In this document: positions 27,134 to 34,806 of the stretch, piece by piece | Numbering within the stretch: position 1 is the stretch's first letter | Layout of the letters: each line of letters starts with the position of its first letter | Assembly: GCA_026390555.1 (NCBI GenBank) | Contig: JAPLFS010000021.1 | Location: 1-46,982, forward strand | From: Pseudomonadota bacterium | GTDB lineage: Bacteria; Bdellovibrionota_C; UBA2361; OMII01 | Direction: 5' to 3' | Length of the DNA stretch: 46,982 nt | Made by a program: the position numbers and the translations under genes | Notes under the pieces: model-generated | Told to the model about the DNA's origin: nothing | Databases searched by the model: none | What the model saw: the letters and a program-made list of their open reading frames with translations, nothing else

Positions 27134-27258
27134 GCAACTATTCACCCCAGTATAAACTTGTAGCTGTTTAAGCGGATTTGGCCCCTCGGTTGTCCCCCGG
27201 AAACACCCTTTCTTGACGACCTCTAATCGGGCACGCTCATTTTAGGGTGAATAGTTGC
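27134..27258. repeat. TIR element family 2, copy 1
   Basis: A 125-bp element with perfect 14-bp terminal inverted repeats GCAACTATTCACCC (27134-27147) and GGGTGAATAGTTGC (27245-27258). Its internal sequence is clearly similar to 44387-44510 (shared 'ACCCCAGTATAA', 'CTTTCTTGA' and 'GCTCATTTTAGGGTGAATAG'). It is a non-coding MITE- or REPIN-like unit. It marks the left edge of the accessory island. Confidence 0.85.
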
Positions 27259-27787
27259 CCCATCTTTTAGGCCCTCTACAAGGTAGTGGGTTATTAAAGG
27301 TAGCTTACGCTATACTGGGGCCGCCGAGTAGTGTGGTATTGTAATGCGTCACCGGTAAATAGAATTTAAGTAGCAGTCTGATACTTGGTTATTAAGCGCC
27401 TGGCTAATCTTTTATTAACCACAAATGGAAAGATTTTTGCCTCATACCTTATCGTACAGGCCTAACAATCTAAACTATGGCATTACCAATCTGCCCTTAC
27501 CAACCAGTGTTTGTCTAGCCTATTTCTTTGAATACATTGCTTACGCGATTAGGTTACCAAGACCCTAGACGAATATCTCACCTGCATGCGGTTGCGTGCG
27601 GTCACTCAAGTCTTCAACCTTCGTGAACATTCGTGCAGCTCAGTGTAGGGACGGGCTCCGGTGATCACTTAGTAACTTTTAATTCGTAGCCCCGACGAAG
27701 GATTAAGAACTTACTTATCTATGTATTAATTTCACACTGGGCACTAATTCATACTGGCGGGATTATTTGGATCTTGTACGGTAACGA
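27259..27787. other. 529-base stretch without a gene
   Basis: Between the TIR element and the first island gene I find no convincing coding frame, tRNA or repeat shared with the rest of the window. The GC content looks lower than in the core genes. It may hold the promoter of the DUF2071 gene and the decayed end of older inserts. Confidence 0.5.
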
Positions 27788-28543
27788 ATGATACCAACAC
27801 CCGAACAGCGCCTCGCAGTGCGAGTGGCACCACATAAATTTCCTGTCATGCTGCAGCGTTGGGCAGGATTGTTATTTCTTCATTGGCCAGTCGACCCGGC
27901 GCTGATTGCCGCTCGATTGCCCGCGGGCCTTTACGTAGATACGTTTGACGGAAAAGCGTGGCTGGGTTTGGTGCCGTTTTTCATGGAACGGGTCCGTCCC
28001 GCAGGTCTCCCTGCGCTGCCGTGGCTCTCGTGGTTTCACGAACTCAACGTGCGTACTTATGTCCACGACGAAATGGGTAACCCTGGAGTTTGGTTTTTCT
28101 CCCTAGAGTGTAACCAACCGATTGCCGTGGAGATCGCTAGACGAGGGTTTCACTTGCCTTATCAGCATGCCAGCATGCGAAGCACGAAATCCTCGGGGCG
28201 CATCGACTTCAGCAGCCAAAGAAAATTACCTGGAACGGCTTGTTCGAAATTTGAATACGCCTCTCCAAAAATTACCAGACCCGCAGAAATTGGTTCGCTC
28301 AATTGGTTTCTAGTCGAACGTTATCTGTTGTTTTCCTCTCGTCCTTCGGGTCAAATTTTTTGCGGGCAAGTTCATCACCTACCTTATCAAATTTCACCTG
28401 CCGATTGCAGTCATTGGTCGACCGAACCACTACGACTCGATGGTTTCTTTGAGCCGACCGAGGCCCCTGCCTCCATGCTTGTCGCTGCCCCGGTCGACGT
28501 TAAAATTTTCTCTCTAAAGCCCCTGCGCTCGGCTTCCATTTGA
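27788..28543 (+). CDS. DUF2071 (YqjF-like) protein
   Basis: A 251-residue protein matching the DUF2071/YqjF pattern: 'MLQRWAGLLFLHWPVDPALIAARLPAGLYVDTFDGKAWLGLVPFFME' at 21-67, then 'FHELNVRTYV', 'GVWFFSLECN', and 'WFLVERYLLFS', with 'VHHLPYQ' near 196. This is a full-length soluble family member; its function is not established. It is the first gene of the cassette-like array and is followed 52 bases later by repeat R1. No operon partner. Confidence 0.85.
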   Translation: MIPTPEQRLAVRVAPHKFPVMLQRWAGLLFLHWPVDPALIAARLPAGLYVDTFDGKAWLGLVPFFMERVRPAGLPALPWLSWFHELNVRTYVHDEMGNPGVWFFSLECNQPIAVEIARRGFHLPYQHASMRSTKSSGRIDFSSQRKLPGTACSKFEYASPKITRPAEIGSLNWFLVERYLLFSSRPSGQIFCGQVHHLPYQISPADCSHWSTEPLRLDGFFEPTEAPASMLVAAPVDVKIFSLKPLRSASI

Positions 28544-28595
28544 TATTGTAACCACTGCTTGGATAGGGATGACTGGGTGGCGCGTGACCATCTGC

Positions 28596-28860
28596 AGATC
28601 ATTGGTATAGATCTTTGGTACAGGGTTATCTCTGGTCCTTCAACCGCGCAACATCGTTTTGACAATCTCTCCGACCTGCAGGGATGGTGTATCTATTGCT
28701 CCTTTTTTGGCGACCTACCCCCCTATTCCCTCCCTCACCCTGCACCAGAACCTCGCTAGAAGTGCGGCGGTCGCTAGCAAGCCCTACAAAATGCTCACAG
28801 GAACACTCTGCACATCGAAGCAAATACTTACCAATAGTGAATCGATCTTCCTGTCCTTAA
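28596..28860 (+). repeat. island repeat R, copy 1
   Basis: About 265 bp, closely matching 29710-29960 (roughly nine in ten positions by eye). Landmarks: AGATCATTGG at the start, CCGACCTGCAGGGATGG, CTCCTTTTTTGGCGAC, AAGTGCGGCGGTCGCTAGC, CCCTACAAAAT, and TAGTGAATCGATCTTCCTG at the end. Relative to copy 2 it has a short internal duplication at its start and small indels that shift every frame, so it is not a conserved coding region. Confidence 0.9.
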
Positions 28861-28967
28861 ACGTACTCGCAAATTTTCAATCAAACTCGCCCAATCTACA
28901 GGTTACATGTTTATATATCGAATTAATGGAGGTAAAGTCCCTCCACTGCTCTGGCCTACGGGGTGCT

Positions 28968-28973
28968 TATAAT
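28968..28973 (+). promoter_or_regulatory. candidate -10 box before DUF2490 gene
   Basis: A perfect TATAAT ends 11 bases before the ATG at 28985, so transcription would start within a few bases of the start codon and the mRNA would be nearly leaderless. No clear -35 seen. Confidence 0.35.
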
Positions 28974-28984
28974 AAGAATTTGTT

Positions 28985-29677
28985 ATGAAAAAAATACTCG
29001 CTTCACTCCTCGCTGCCGTGCTCCTGTGGAACGGCGATGCCCAAGCAGATTCTACCCCTACTGACTTTCAAGGGTGGTTTCAGTTCCAGTCGTATATCTC
29101 TCTCGATGATGAAAAAAAATATCAATTGTTTCTCGAAACGCAGCCTCGTTTAGGAGATGATTGGAGCCGCGCCTCCACAGTGCAGAATCGTGTTGGCTTA
29201 AACTACAACTGGACGAAGGCGTTTAGTTCGATGTTAGGGTATGCGTGGACACCTAATTTCTACAACTCTCATTATCATAGTGCCTATATCGATGAGCAAC
29301 GAATCTTCCAGCAGGTTGTATACAAACACGACCTCTTCGGAGTGAAGTGGGCGCATCGCCTTCGCCAAGAGCAGCGATTCATTACTGGAGCTGGAAGTAT
29401 TTCTAATAGAACTCGTTACCAACTTCGCGGTAGTTATAGTCTCTCTCAAGACGGTAACTTTGGTCTTACTGGATACGACGAGTTAATGGTGAATCTTAAC
29501 GACTCTAATCCGGGACCAACTAGCGGATACGACCGAGACCGAATCTTCTTAGGACCATACTGGGTGGTTAATGGACATCGATACGAGGTCGGCTACCTTG
29601 GCGAGCACCTTAAACGATTCGGCAGTGACGAGCGTTGGGCTAACGTAATTCTCTTCTCCGCGACCTTTAATTTCTAA
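28985..29677 (+). CDS. DUF2490 outer-membrane barrel protein
   Basis: A 230-residue protein with a signal peptide (1-21, ending AQA-DS). It then shows alternating amphipathic strands rich in Trp/Tyr/Arg: 'YQLFLETQPRLGDDW', 'QNRVGLNYNWTKAFSSMLGYAWTP', 'RIFQQVVYKHDLFGVKWAHRLRQEQRF', ending in phenylalanine (ATFNF), as outer-membrane barrels do. The pattern fits DUF2490 (small barrel, function unknown). It is flanked by R1 and R2, so it is a single-gene unit. A second, divergent DUF2490 gene lies two units on (30674). Confidence 0.85.
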   Translation: MKKILASLLAAVLLWNGDAQADSTPTDFQGWFQFQSYISLDDEKKYQLFLETQPRLGDDWSRASTVQNRVGLNYNWTKAFSSMLGYAWTPNFYNSHYHSAYIDEQRIFQQVVYKHDLFGVKWAHRLRQEQRFITGAGSISNRTRYQLRGSYSLSQDGNFGLTGYDELMVNLNDSNPGPTSGYDRDRIFLGPYWVVNGHRYEVGYLGEHLKRFGSDERWANVILFSATFNF

Positions 29678-29709
29678 CATCTGGAGGCCTCTCACGTGGG
29701 CCTCTCTGT

Positions 29710-29960
29710 AGATCATTGGTACGGGAGTACCTCTGGTCCATCAACCGCGCAACATCGCTTTGACACTCTCTCCGACCTGCGGGGATGGTGTATCTATTGC
29801 TCCTTTTTTGGCGACTTACCCCCTATTCCCTCACCCAACCTGCACCAGAACCTCGCTAGAAGTGCGGCGGTCGCTAGCAAGCCCTACAAAATACTCACGG
29901 GAACACTCTGCACATCGAAGCAAATACTTACCAATAGTGAATCGATCTTTCTGTCCTTTA
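29710..29960 (+). repeat. island repeat R, copy 2
   Basis: About 251 bp, the best-preserved copy and a good reference for the family: AGATCATTGGTACGGGAGTA at the start, then GACCTGCGGGGATGGTG, CCCCCTATTCCCTCACCCAA, CAGAACCTCGCTAGAAGTGC, ACAAAATACTCACGGGAAC, and TAGTGAATCGATCTTTCTG. It starts 32 bases after the DUF2490 stop. Same orientation as all other copies and as the genes around it. Confidence 0.9.
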
Positions 29961-30122
29961 TCCTTTATACGGTGCCTCTTAAAAGGGTCCTACCAAAAAA
30001 CTCTCATCCGATCCTGGCTCTCCCATATGATGTAGAGTAACGTGCTTAAGCCTGGCGAGCACCGAGATCTCCGCGCCGCCCTATACTTTTGCCTAAACAG
30101 TCGAATTTATCGGATCTCCCGT

Positions 30123-30656
30123 ATGTATGCCTTTTCGATAGTCTTGGGGTTGTTAATCTCTATAGGGTGTTTAGCCTGCCATTCCTCCCAGGCAATAGCG
30201 TACCAAGAACGTGACATCCCACCGGAACAGGCCTCACAACCTATTCGCTCCTTCGTTCAGGCTCACTATGCCAATCAGCAAGCAACGTATTCTCTCCAAG
30301 AAGGACCAGATGGCACGTTTATTGAGGTAGAGTTTAACGATAGTAAAAATTCGACGCTCCGCTTTACCCCTGTAGGTCAACTCGTGGAGATAGAGGAGCA
30401 TATTTTATTCGAAACATTAGATACTTCCCTGCAGACAGCTATACGGAATTACATCTCCAGTAACTTCACATCCGCCAAGATCTACTCAACCGAAATAGCT
30501 ACTATCTTTAAAAGCGCTACTCCTACTAAACGCATCGAAATAAAGCTAACAGCTGCTAACGGAAAAACCGGATATTACCAACTTCTGTTTTCTCAACTCG
30601 GAGTATTACTAGAGGCGACTGACATTCCTCTCACTGAGATAGAGACGCTCTTTTAA
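30123..30656 (+). CDS. secreted PepSY-like (DUF2874-type) protein
   Basis: About 177 residues from ATG 30123, which begins a clean signal sequence (MYAFSIVLGLLISIGCLACHSS). The frame extends up to 30042, but those 27 residues precede the signal. Two PepSY-like repeats follow: 'IRSFVQAHYANQQATYSLQEGPDGTFIEVEFNDSKNSTLRFTPVGQLVEIEE' and 'IRNYISSNFTSAKIYSTEI..KRIEIKLTAANGKTGYYQLLFSQLGVLLE'. The helix, then G-x-x-(I/Y)-E-V, then G-x-L-(V/L)-E pattern is that of the BLIP-like/PepSY-like periplasmic family. Cysteines near the end of the signal could make it a lipoprotein, but the lipobox is poor. It is 17 bases upstream of the second DUF2490 gene, probably one transcript. Confidence 0.75.
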   Translation: MYAFSIVLGLLISIGCLACHSSQAIAYQERDIPPEQASQPIRSFVQAHYANQQATYSLQEGPDGTFIEVEFNDSKNSTLRFTPVGQLVEIEEHILFETLDTSLQTAIRNYISSNFTSAKIYSTEIATIFKSATPTKRIEIKLTAANGKTGYYQLLFSQLGVLLEATDIPLTEIETLF

Positions 30657-30673
30657 AGAAAAAAGGGGGGGCT

Positions 30674-31408
30674 GTGCGTCATGTACTTCCTATAATTCAA
30701 GCCTTTCTGACTGCTCTCGTTCTGATGTGCATGACACAGTTCGAAGCTCACTGTGATGACTATACGCTCTACGGCGTTCTACCTTTTGTTTCGAAAACGG
30801 GAAAGGTTACCGATACCTTCGATTACAACCTTTTCGCCTCAACAACATACAATTTTAGGAACACAACTTTCAAAGGACGAGACATTCCCGAACGAGATAC
30901 ACAGCTCTATATCCAGCCAAGTTTGATCTACAAATATTCACCGGACCTCAACCTGGCTTTAGGATACGTCTTCCAACGAAACAATCCCTTCTCTTCAGAA
31001 TACTCGAACGAAAACAGACTTTGGCAGCAGATTCTTGGAGCTCACGACCTTAAAGGGGGGCGAATGACTCATAGGGTGAGATACGAGGAGCGCTTCATTC
31101 ACAATACAAAAACAGGAGGAGACCCTCTGAGTACTCGCGTTCGATACCAGCTTGGCTACTCGATCCCCTTAGAGGGGAAGGAGCTTGATCCCGGTGAGTT
31201 TTATCTAAACAGCTTCAATGAGTTTTATTTCAGCTTAACGGGACAAAAGAACGCAACGTATAGCGAAAACTGGACCTATGTAGGAATCGGCTATCTGATA
31301 CCTGGCGTGGGAAAGATTGAAATGGGCCCACTGTATCAAACCGTGGTTGTTGATAAGGAGGGTGACAGACGAGACTATGTGCTATGGCAATTAGGGTTTA
31401 CATTTTAG
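30674..31408 (+). CDS. DUF2490 outer-membrane barrel protein, second copy
   Basis: A 244-residue protein starting at GTG 30674, with a G-rich ribosome-binding stretch just upstream. Signal peptide about 1-27. Barrel-like alternating strands ('NLALGYVFQRNNPF', 'WQQILGAHDLKGGRMTHRVRYEERFIH', 'TRVRYQLGYSIPL'), ending LGFTF with a terminal phenylalanine. It resembles the DUF2490 protein at 28985 in motif order ('RxWQQ..HDL..xxxxHRxRxEERFI') but is clearly diverged. The pairing with a PepSY-like protein in one unit suggests both act in the periplasm/outer membrane. Bases 31409-31567 carry no gene. Confidence 0.82.
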   Translation: MRHVLPIIQAFLTALVLMCMTQFEAHCDDYTLYGVLPFVSKTGKVTDTFDYNLFASTTYNFRNTTFKGRDIPERDTQLYIQPSLIYKYSPDLNLALGYVFQRNNPFSSEYSNENRLWQQILGAHDLKGGRMTHRVRYEERFIHNTKTGGDPLSTRVRYQLGYSIPLEGKELDPGEFYLNSFNEFYFSLTGQKNATYSENWTYVGIGYLIPGVGKIEMGPLYQTVVVDKEGDRRDYVLWQLGFTF

Positions 31409-31534
31409 TAGACGTGAACGATCGATAACACACCTGAAGACCCGCGCACATTAGAGCGCTAACACAAAAACAGCCCGAAGTTGCTCGATGTCCACCACAA
31501 CGTCCCCGCTCAACTCTATGACTCGTTCGATCCG

Positions 31535-31735
31535 CCGGTAGATGAGTTCTAAAGTCGTCTCCTTTTTCGACCTGCGGGGATGGTGTATCTATTACTCCTT
31601 TTTTGGCGACTTACCCCCTATTCCCTCACCCAACCTGCACCAGAACCACGCTAAAAGTGCTGCGGTCGCTAGCAAGCCCTACAAAATACTCACGGGAAAC
31701 ACTCTGCGCATCGAAGCAAGTACTTACGGAAAATC
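31535..31735 (+). repeat. island repeat R, copy 3
   Basis: The conserved core runs from CGACCTGCGGGGATGG (31568) through ACAAAATACTCACGGGAA to GAAGCAAGTACTTAC, about 168 bp. The preceding segment GGTAGATGAGTTCTAA (31538-31553) differs from R1/R2 but is shared with R4, so two subfamilies of the 5' part exist. The extreme 3' part is lost or diverged compared with R2. Confidence 0.88.
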
Positions 31736-31828
31736 TACATAATTTTATTCATACCTACTATTCTAGTATATTTCTATATGTAATAATAATAAAATAAGCA
31801 CTACTTCTTATTTTAAACTATCAGTAAT

Positions 31829-33043
31829 ATGACATTGCGCTGGCTTTTTCTGGATCTAAATTCCTACTTTGCATCTGTTGAACAGGCCATAAACCCTGCG
31901 CTGCGAGGCAAACCTGTTGCTGTGGTTCCAATGATTGCGGAAACAACCTGCTGCATTGCTGCGAGTTATCCTGCTAAAAAATTTGGGGTAAAAACTGGAA
32001 CCTCTGTCCGCGATGCTCGCTCTCTTTGCCCCGACATTATCTTTGTTAAAGCAGACCACCGCAAATATACTGCCTACCATAGAAGGATAGTTGCAACAGT
32101 TGAAAAACACCTACCAATCAATAAAGTTATGTCGATTGATGAGATGGCATGCGAATTGATCGGACGCGAGCAGAATGAAGACTTTGTGCGCACTAAAGCG
32201 CGCCAGATAAAAGACGCTATCTACCGCGATGTTAGTCCGGCACTTACCTGTTCTATAGGAGTTGCCCCCAACAGATATCTGGCTAAAGTCGCCTGTGACA
32301 TGCAGAAGCCTGATGGCCTAACTATACTCCATCTGCATGAATTGCAAGAGAAGCTCGCAGAACTGATTCCTCGTGATTTCTCTGGAATTGGTGCACGCAT
32401 GGAAGCTCGTTTTAATAAACTTGACTGCTTGACCGCTAAAAAAATGTATGAATTCTCAATTGAAGAAATGAGGGACATCTGGGGCGGTGTACTCGGAGAA
32501 AGATTCTGGCACCTGATTAGGGGTGAAAATCTAGAGGAAGAAAAGACAACTCGTGGAACGATTAGCCACTCTAAGGTACTTTCTCCTGACAAACGTTCTA
32601 TGACTGATGCCTGGCCAGTAGCTGTGCGACTATTAAGCAAAGCGTGCATGAGACTTCGTGATGAAGAGTTTTACACAAAAGAGCTTTGGCTCTCGATCAA
32701 ATTTATGGTACGCCAAAAAAACATGAGCTACTGGGATGGTCATGTGCGTGTTAATGAGACTCAAGACAGCATTTTACTGACTAAAGAACTTGAACAGATC
32801 TGGCTACACATCCCGCCGCTAAAAATCCTGCGTGTTGGCGTTATTCTCTCCAAGCTTGTACCTTCTACAAAACATCAATTCTCACTTTTTGAGGATTCGA
32901 AACGAGCTGCTCTTATGAGCACCCTCGACAGGATTAACAAAAGGTACCGTAGCAATACTCTGTATGTTGGAAGTTCTCAGCCCGAGAAGGATCTATCAGC
33001 CTCTTCGATTGCTTTTCAGCGAATCCCTTCTGAATATGAGTAG
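31829..33043 (+). CDS. Y-family DNA polymerase (DinB/UmuC-like)
   Basis: A 404-residue translesion polymerase. The palm has metal ligands D9 (LFLDLNSYFASVEQ) and D104-E105 (SIDEMACELIG; the usual motif is SIDEA-F/W-LD, so the residues after DE are atypical). 'CIAASYPAKKFGVKTGTSVRDARSLCP' is the fingers motif. 'TCSIGVAPNRYLAKVACDMQKPDG' is the conserved Y-family palm/thumb motif. 'IPRDFSGIGARMEARF' is the helix-hairpin-helix. A little-finger domain follows and there is no beta-clamp motif I can be sure of. It lies alone between R3 and R4; GC is lower than the core genes. The exact subfamily (Pol IV, UmuC or a plasmid type) is not determined. Confidence 0.88.
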   Translation: MTLRWLFLDLNSYFASVEQAINPALRGKPVAVVPMIAETTCCIAASYPAKKFGVKTGTSVRDARSLCPDIIFVKADHRKYTAYHRRIVATVEKHLPINKVMSIDEMACELIGREQNEDFVRTKARQIKDAIYRDVSPALTCSIGVAPNRYLAKVACDMQKPDGLTILHLHELQEKLAELIPRDFSGIGARMEARFNKLDCLTAKKMYEFSIEEMRDIWGGVLGERFWHLIRGENLEEEKTTRGTISHSKVLSPDKRSMTDAWPVAVRLLSKACMRLRDEEFYTKELWLSIKFMVRQKNMSYWDGHVRVNETQDSILLTKELEQIWLHIPPLKILRVGVILSKLVPSTKHQFSLFEDSKRAALMSTLDRINKRYRSNTLYVGSSQPEKDLSASSIAFQRIPSEYE

Positions 33044-33051
33044 GTACGCTC

Positions 33052-33113
33052 TGTTAAGGTCCGCTTTCTTTGAACACACAGTCTTAAATCAGTAGCATCG
33101 GCTGTTCCTCAGC
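33052..33113 (+). repeat. 62-bp repeat, copy 2
   Basis: Matches 17847-17908 closely (shared CTTTCTTTGAACACA and CTGTTCCTCAGC). It starts 8 bases after the polymerase stop and directly abuts the 5' end of repeat R4. In both copies one boundary falls at the edge of an apparent mobile unit. Confidence 0.85.
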
Positions 33114-33116
33114 CCG

Positions 33117-33337
33117 GCAGGTAGATGAGTTCTAAGGTCCTTACCCTCAGACCTGCAGGGGTGGACTATATTATTGCTCCTTTTTTGGGACTTAAACCCT
33201 ATTCCCTCATCCAACCTGCACCAGAACAACGCTTAAAGTGTGGCGGTTGTGACCAAGCCCTACAAAATACTCACGGGAAACACTCTACACATCGAAGCAA
33301 ATACTTGCCAAAAGTGAATCAATCTTCCTATCCTTAA
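33117..33337 (+). repeat. island repeat R, copy 4
   Basis: About 221 bp: GGTAGATGAGTTCTAA at the start (as in R3), GACCTGCAGGGGTGG, CTCCTTTTTTGG, ACAAAATACTCACGGGAA, and AAGTGAATCAATCTTCCTA at the end. It is more diverged from R2 than R1 is. It ends 5 bases before the apt start codon. Confidence 0.88.
33305..33334 (+). promoter_or_regulatory. candidate promoter at the 3' end of R4 driving apt
   Basis: TTGCCA (33305-33310) and TATCCT (33329-33334) with an 18-base spacer resemble a sigma-70 promoter. Transcription would begin at or just before the apt ATG at 33343, giving a leaderless mRNA; there is no ribosome-binding site upstream of that ATG. The equivalent positions in R1, R2 and R5 read TTACCA and a T-rich hexamer. 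Confidence 0.3.
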
Positions 33338-33342
33338 ATCCT

Positions 33343-33864
33343 ATGAATTTAAAAGAATATATCCCTGTCGTGCCCAACTGGCCAAAGCCTGGCGTTAATT
33401 TTTTAGATATCAGTGGTATCACTATTAATCCGTTAGCCATGTCATACTGTGTTCAAAGGTTGGTAAAATGTATTACCGATAACGATATCACCAGTATCGT
33501 AGCAGTTGACAGCCGTGGGTTTTTGTTTGCGGGAGCTGCTGGCATACAATCAGCAACACCGGTTGTGTTAGCAAGGAAGAAAGGGAAACTTCCGGGAGAG
33601 AGTTACAGCCACACCTATGCTACTGAATACAGCACAGACACTGTAGAGTTGCAGAAAAATTCAGTGCTGGGCGCACGTCCCTTGATCATAGATGATCTAT
33701 TGGCAACTGGAGGAACTATCCTCGCTGTGAATTATTTGATTAAACAAAACTTCACAGTTGAATCAGTGTTTGCGGCTGTGGTTATAAACTTGAAGTTTCT
33801 TCCTGGAGAGAAACAGTTGGCCGATCACTCAATACTGCTAACATCAATTGTTAATTATGAATGA
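33343..33864 (+). CDS. apt: adenine phosphoribosyltransferase-like protein
   Basis: 173 residues, type I PRTase fold: converts adenine plus PRPP to AMP. Motifs: 'IPVVPNWPKPGVNFLDISGI' at the N-terminus (Apt hood region), 'VDSRGFLFAGAAG' (55-67), 'ARKKGKLPG' flexible loop (77-85), and the PRPP-binding loop LIIDDLLATGGT (114-125). It overlaps the downstream nucleosidase gene by 8 bases, so the two are coupled. Together they would turn methylthioadenosine or S-adenosylhomocysteine into AMP plus a sugar product. The GC content is visibly lower than the core genes, which points to separate ancestry. Confidence 0.9.
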   Translation: MNLKEYIPVVPNWPKPGVNFLDISGITINPLAMSYCVQRLVKCITDNDITSIVAVDSRGFLFAGAAGIQSATPVVLARKKGKLPGESYSHTYATEYSTDTVELQKNSVLGARPLIIDDLLATGGTILAVNYLIKQNFTVESVFAAVVINLKFLPGEKQLADHSILLTSIVNYE

Positions 33865-34396
33865 TATTATTTTTATAGCACTACAAGAAGAAGCTCCAGC
33901 ATTTGCTGCATATAAAAATGTCGTATTCACGGGTGTTGGAAAAGTAAATGCGTCCGCTATAGCCGCAGAAACTATTGAACGGTATCAACCCAAGCGTGTG
34001 TTTAATTTTGGCACAGCAGGTGGGATCACTGTTGGTACTGGATTGTATCGTGTAGGAAAGTTTGTCCAACGTGACATGCAGTGTTTGAAACTAGGTGCCC
34101 AACCTGGAGAAACACCATATGAAGCAACTGGAGTTGTACTTGATCTGTCTGAGGGATTGACTTGTAGTACAGGTGATAACTTTATCACAGATCCTAATTT
34201 AGAAATACCCGCAGACCTTGTTGACATGGAGGCGTATGCAATTGCTAAGATTTGCAGTAGGCGCCAAATAGAATTTCATTGTTACAAGTTTGTTAGTGAT
34301 AGTGCTAATGAACATGCTTATCGTGATTGGCATGAAATGATTTCAAGTGGACAACAACACTATATAAATAAACTAAGAGAATTTCAGACTCTTTAG
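33857..34396 (+). CDS. nucleosidase of the MTA/SAH nucleosidase (PNP_UDP) family
   Basis: About 179 residues from ATG 33857 (the frame also has TTG at 33848). N-terminal 'DIIFIALQEEAPAF' (the family's acidic residues after the first strand), then 'VVFTGVGKVNASAIAAETI', 'RVFNFGTAGGI', 'VDMEAYAIAKIC' (substrate-binding Glu) and 'FVSDSANEHAY' (catalytic Asp). It is shorter than typical MtnN (about 230), which suggests a compact, phage- or plasmid-like variant. It probably removes adenine from MTA, SAH or a related nucleoside and feeds the Apt encoded just upstream. The stop overlaps the start of truncated repeat R6. Confidence 0.85.
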   Translation: MNDIIFIALQEEAPAFAAYKNVVFTGVGKVNASAIAAETIERYQPKRVFNFGTAGGITVGTGLYRVGKFVQRDMQCLKLGAQPGETPYEATGVVLDLSEGLTCSTGDNFITDPNLEIPADLVDMEAYAIAKICSRRQIEFHCYKFVSDSANEHAYRDWHEMISSGQQHYINKLREFQTL

Positions 34397-34430
34397 ATCA
34401 TTGTTAGATGATTGGTACGGGGTCACGGCC
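34395..34430 (+). repeat. island repeat R, truncated copy 6
   Basis: AGATCATTGTTAG...GATTGGTACGGGGT matches the first 35 or so bases of R1/R2, then similarity stops. The 127-bp inverted repeat begins 16 bases later. This is the expected position of an R copy after the apt/nucleosidase unit, so a full copy was probably cut by the event that brought in the 34.4-40.4 kb segment. Confidence 0.6.
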
Positions 34431-34445
34431 ATTAAGTTAAGGAGT

Positions 34446-34572
34446 TCCTCACCGATAAGTGTGGGTACATTAGATGGAAAACCCCTGCGCGCGAACGTGC
34501 GCCGCTTCCCGTTACCTGTTCCCACTCCGATACCGGTGAACCCTTAAAAACCAGCTTTGACAGTATGGCCGC
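34446..34572. repeat. 127-bp inverted repeat, left copy
   Basis: Matches the reverse complement of 40279-40405 over 127 bases without gaps, about nine in ten identical by eye (e.g. ACCGATAAGTGTGGGTACAT, AGATGGAAAACCCCTGCGCG, TTTGACAGTATGGCCGC). The two copies bound 6.0 kb. The reverse strand is open in both copies through one frame, but no start or family is evident. Confidence 0.85.
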
Positions 34573-34721
34573 CGTATGGAGGTGGCGGCGCGGCGCAACT
34601 GGTTCATAATATCGCTGTTTCCGTTCGGGAGGAGGCGATTAACACTAATAACCTGATTCAGGAATTCCACCGACTTTTTGTAGACTTAGAGCTTTTCATG
34701 ATAAAACATATCTTCTATTAA
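34557..34721 (+). pseudogene. possible gene remnant, 54 codons
   Basis: An open stretch (TTG at 34557 to TAA 34721) reads protein-like: 'AAQLVHNIAVSVREEAINT', then 'NNLIQEFHRLFVDLELFMIKH'. It starts inside the 127-bp repeat, has no ribosome-binding site and no recognised family. It may be the 3' end of a gene lost when the repeat arrived. The remainder of 34573-34806 shows nothing else. Confidence 0.25.
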
Positions 34722-34806
34722 TCGGTTCTTTTCTAAATCTGTTCTGGAGTAAGTATAAATACCAGCACTACTTCATGAGAACTCATCCGCGTTCTGCTCG
34801 AGTTTT

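Noticed and set aside
27259-27787. tRNA gene or attachment site at the island left edge
   Set aside because: No cloverleaf-like pattern or tRNA 3' end recognised, and no direct repeat of this region at the right edge.
29696-30040. Open frames inside R repeats (also at 31542-31742 and 33125-33337) as small genes
   Set aside because: Indels between R copies break the frames; no ribosome-binding site; the proteins are not conserved between copies.
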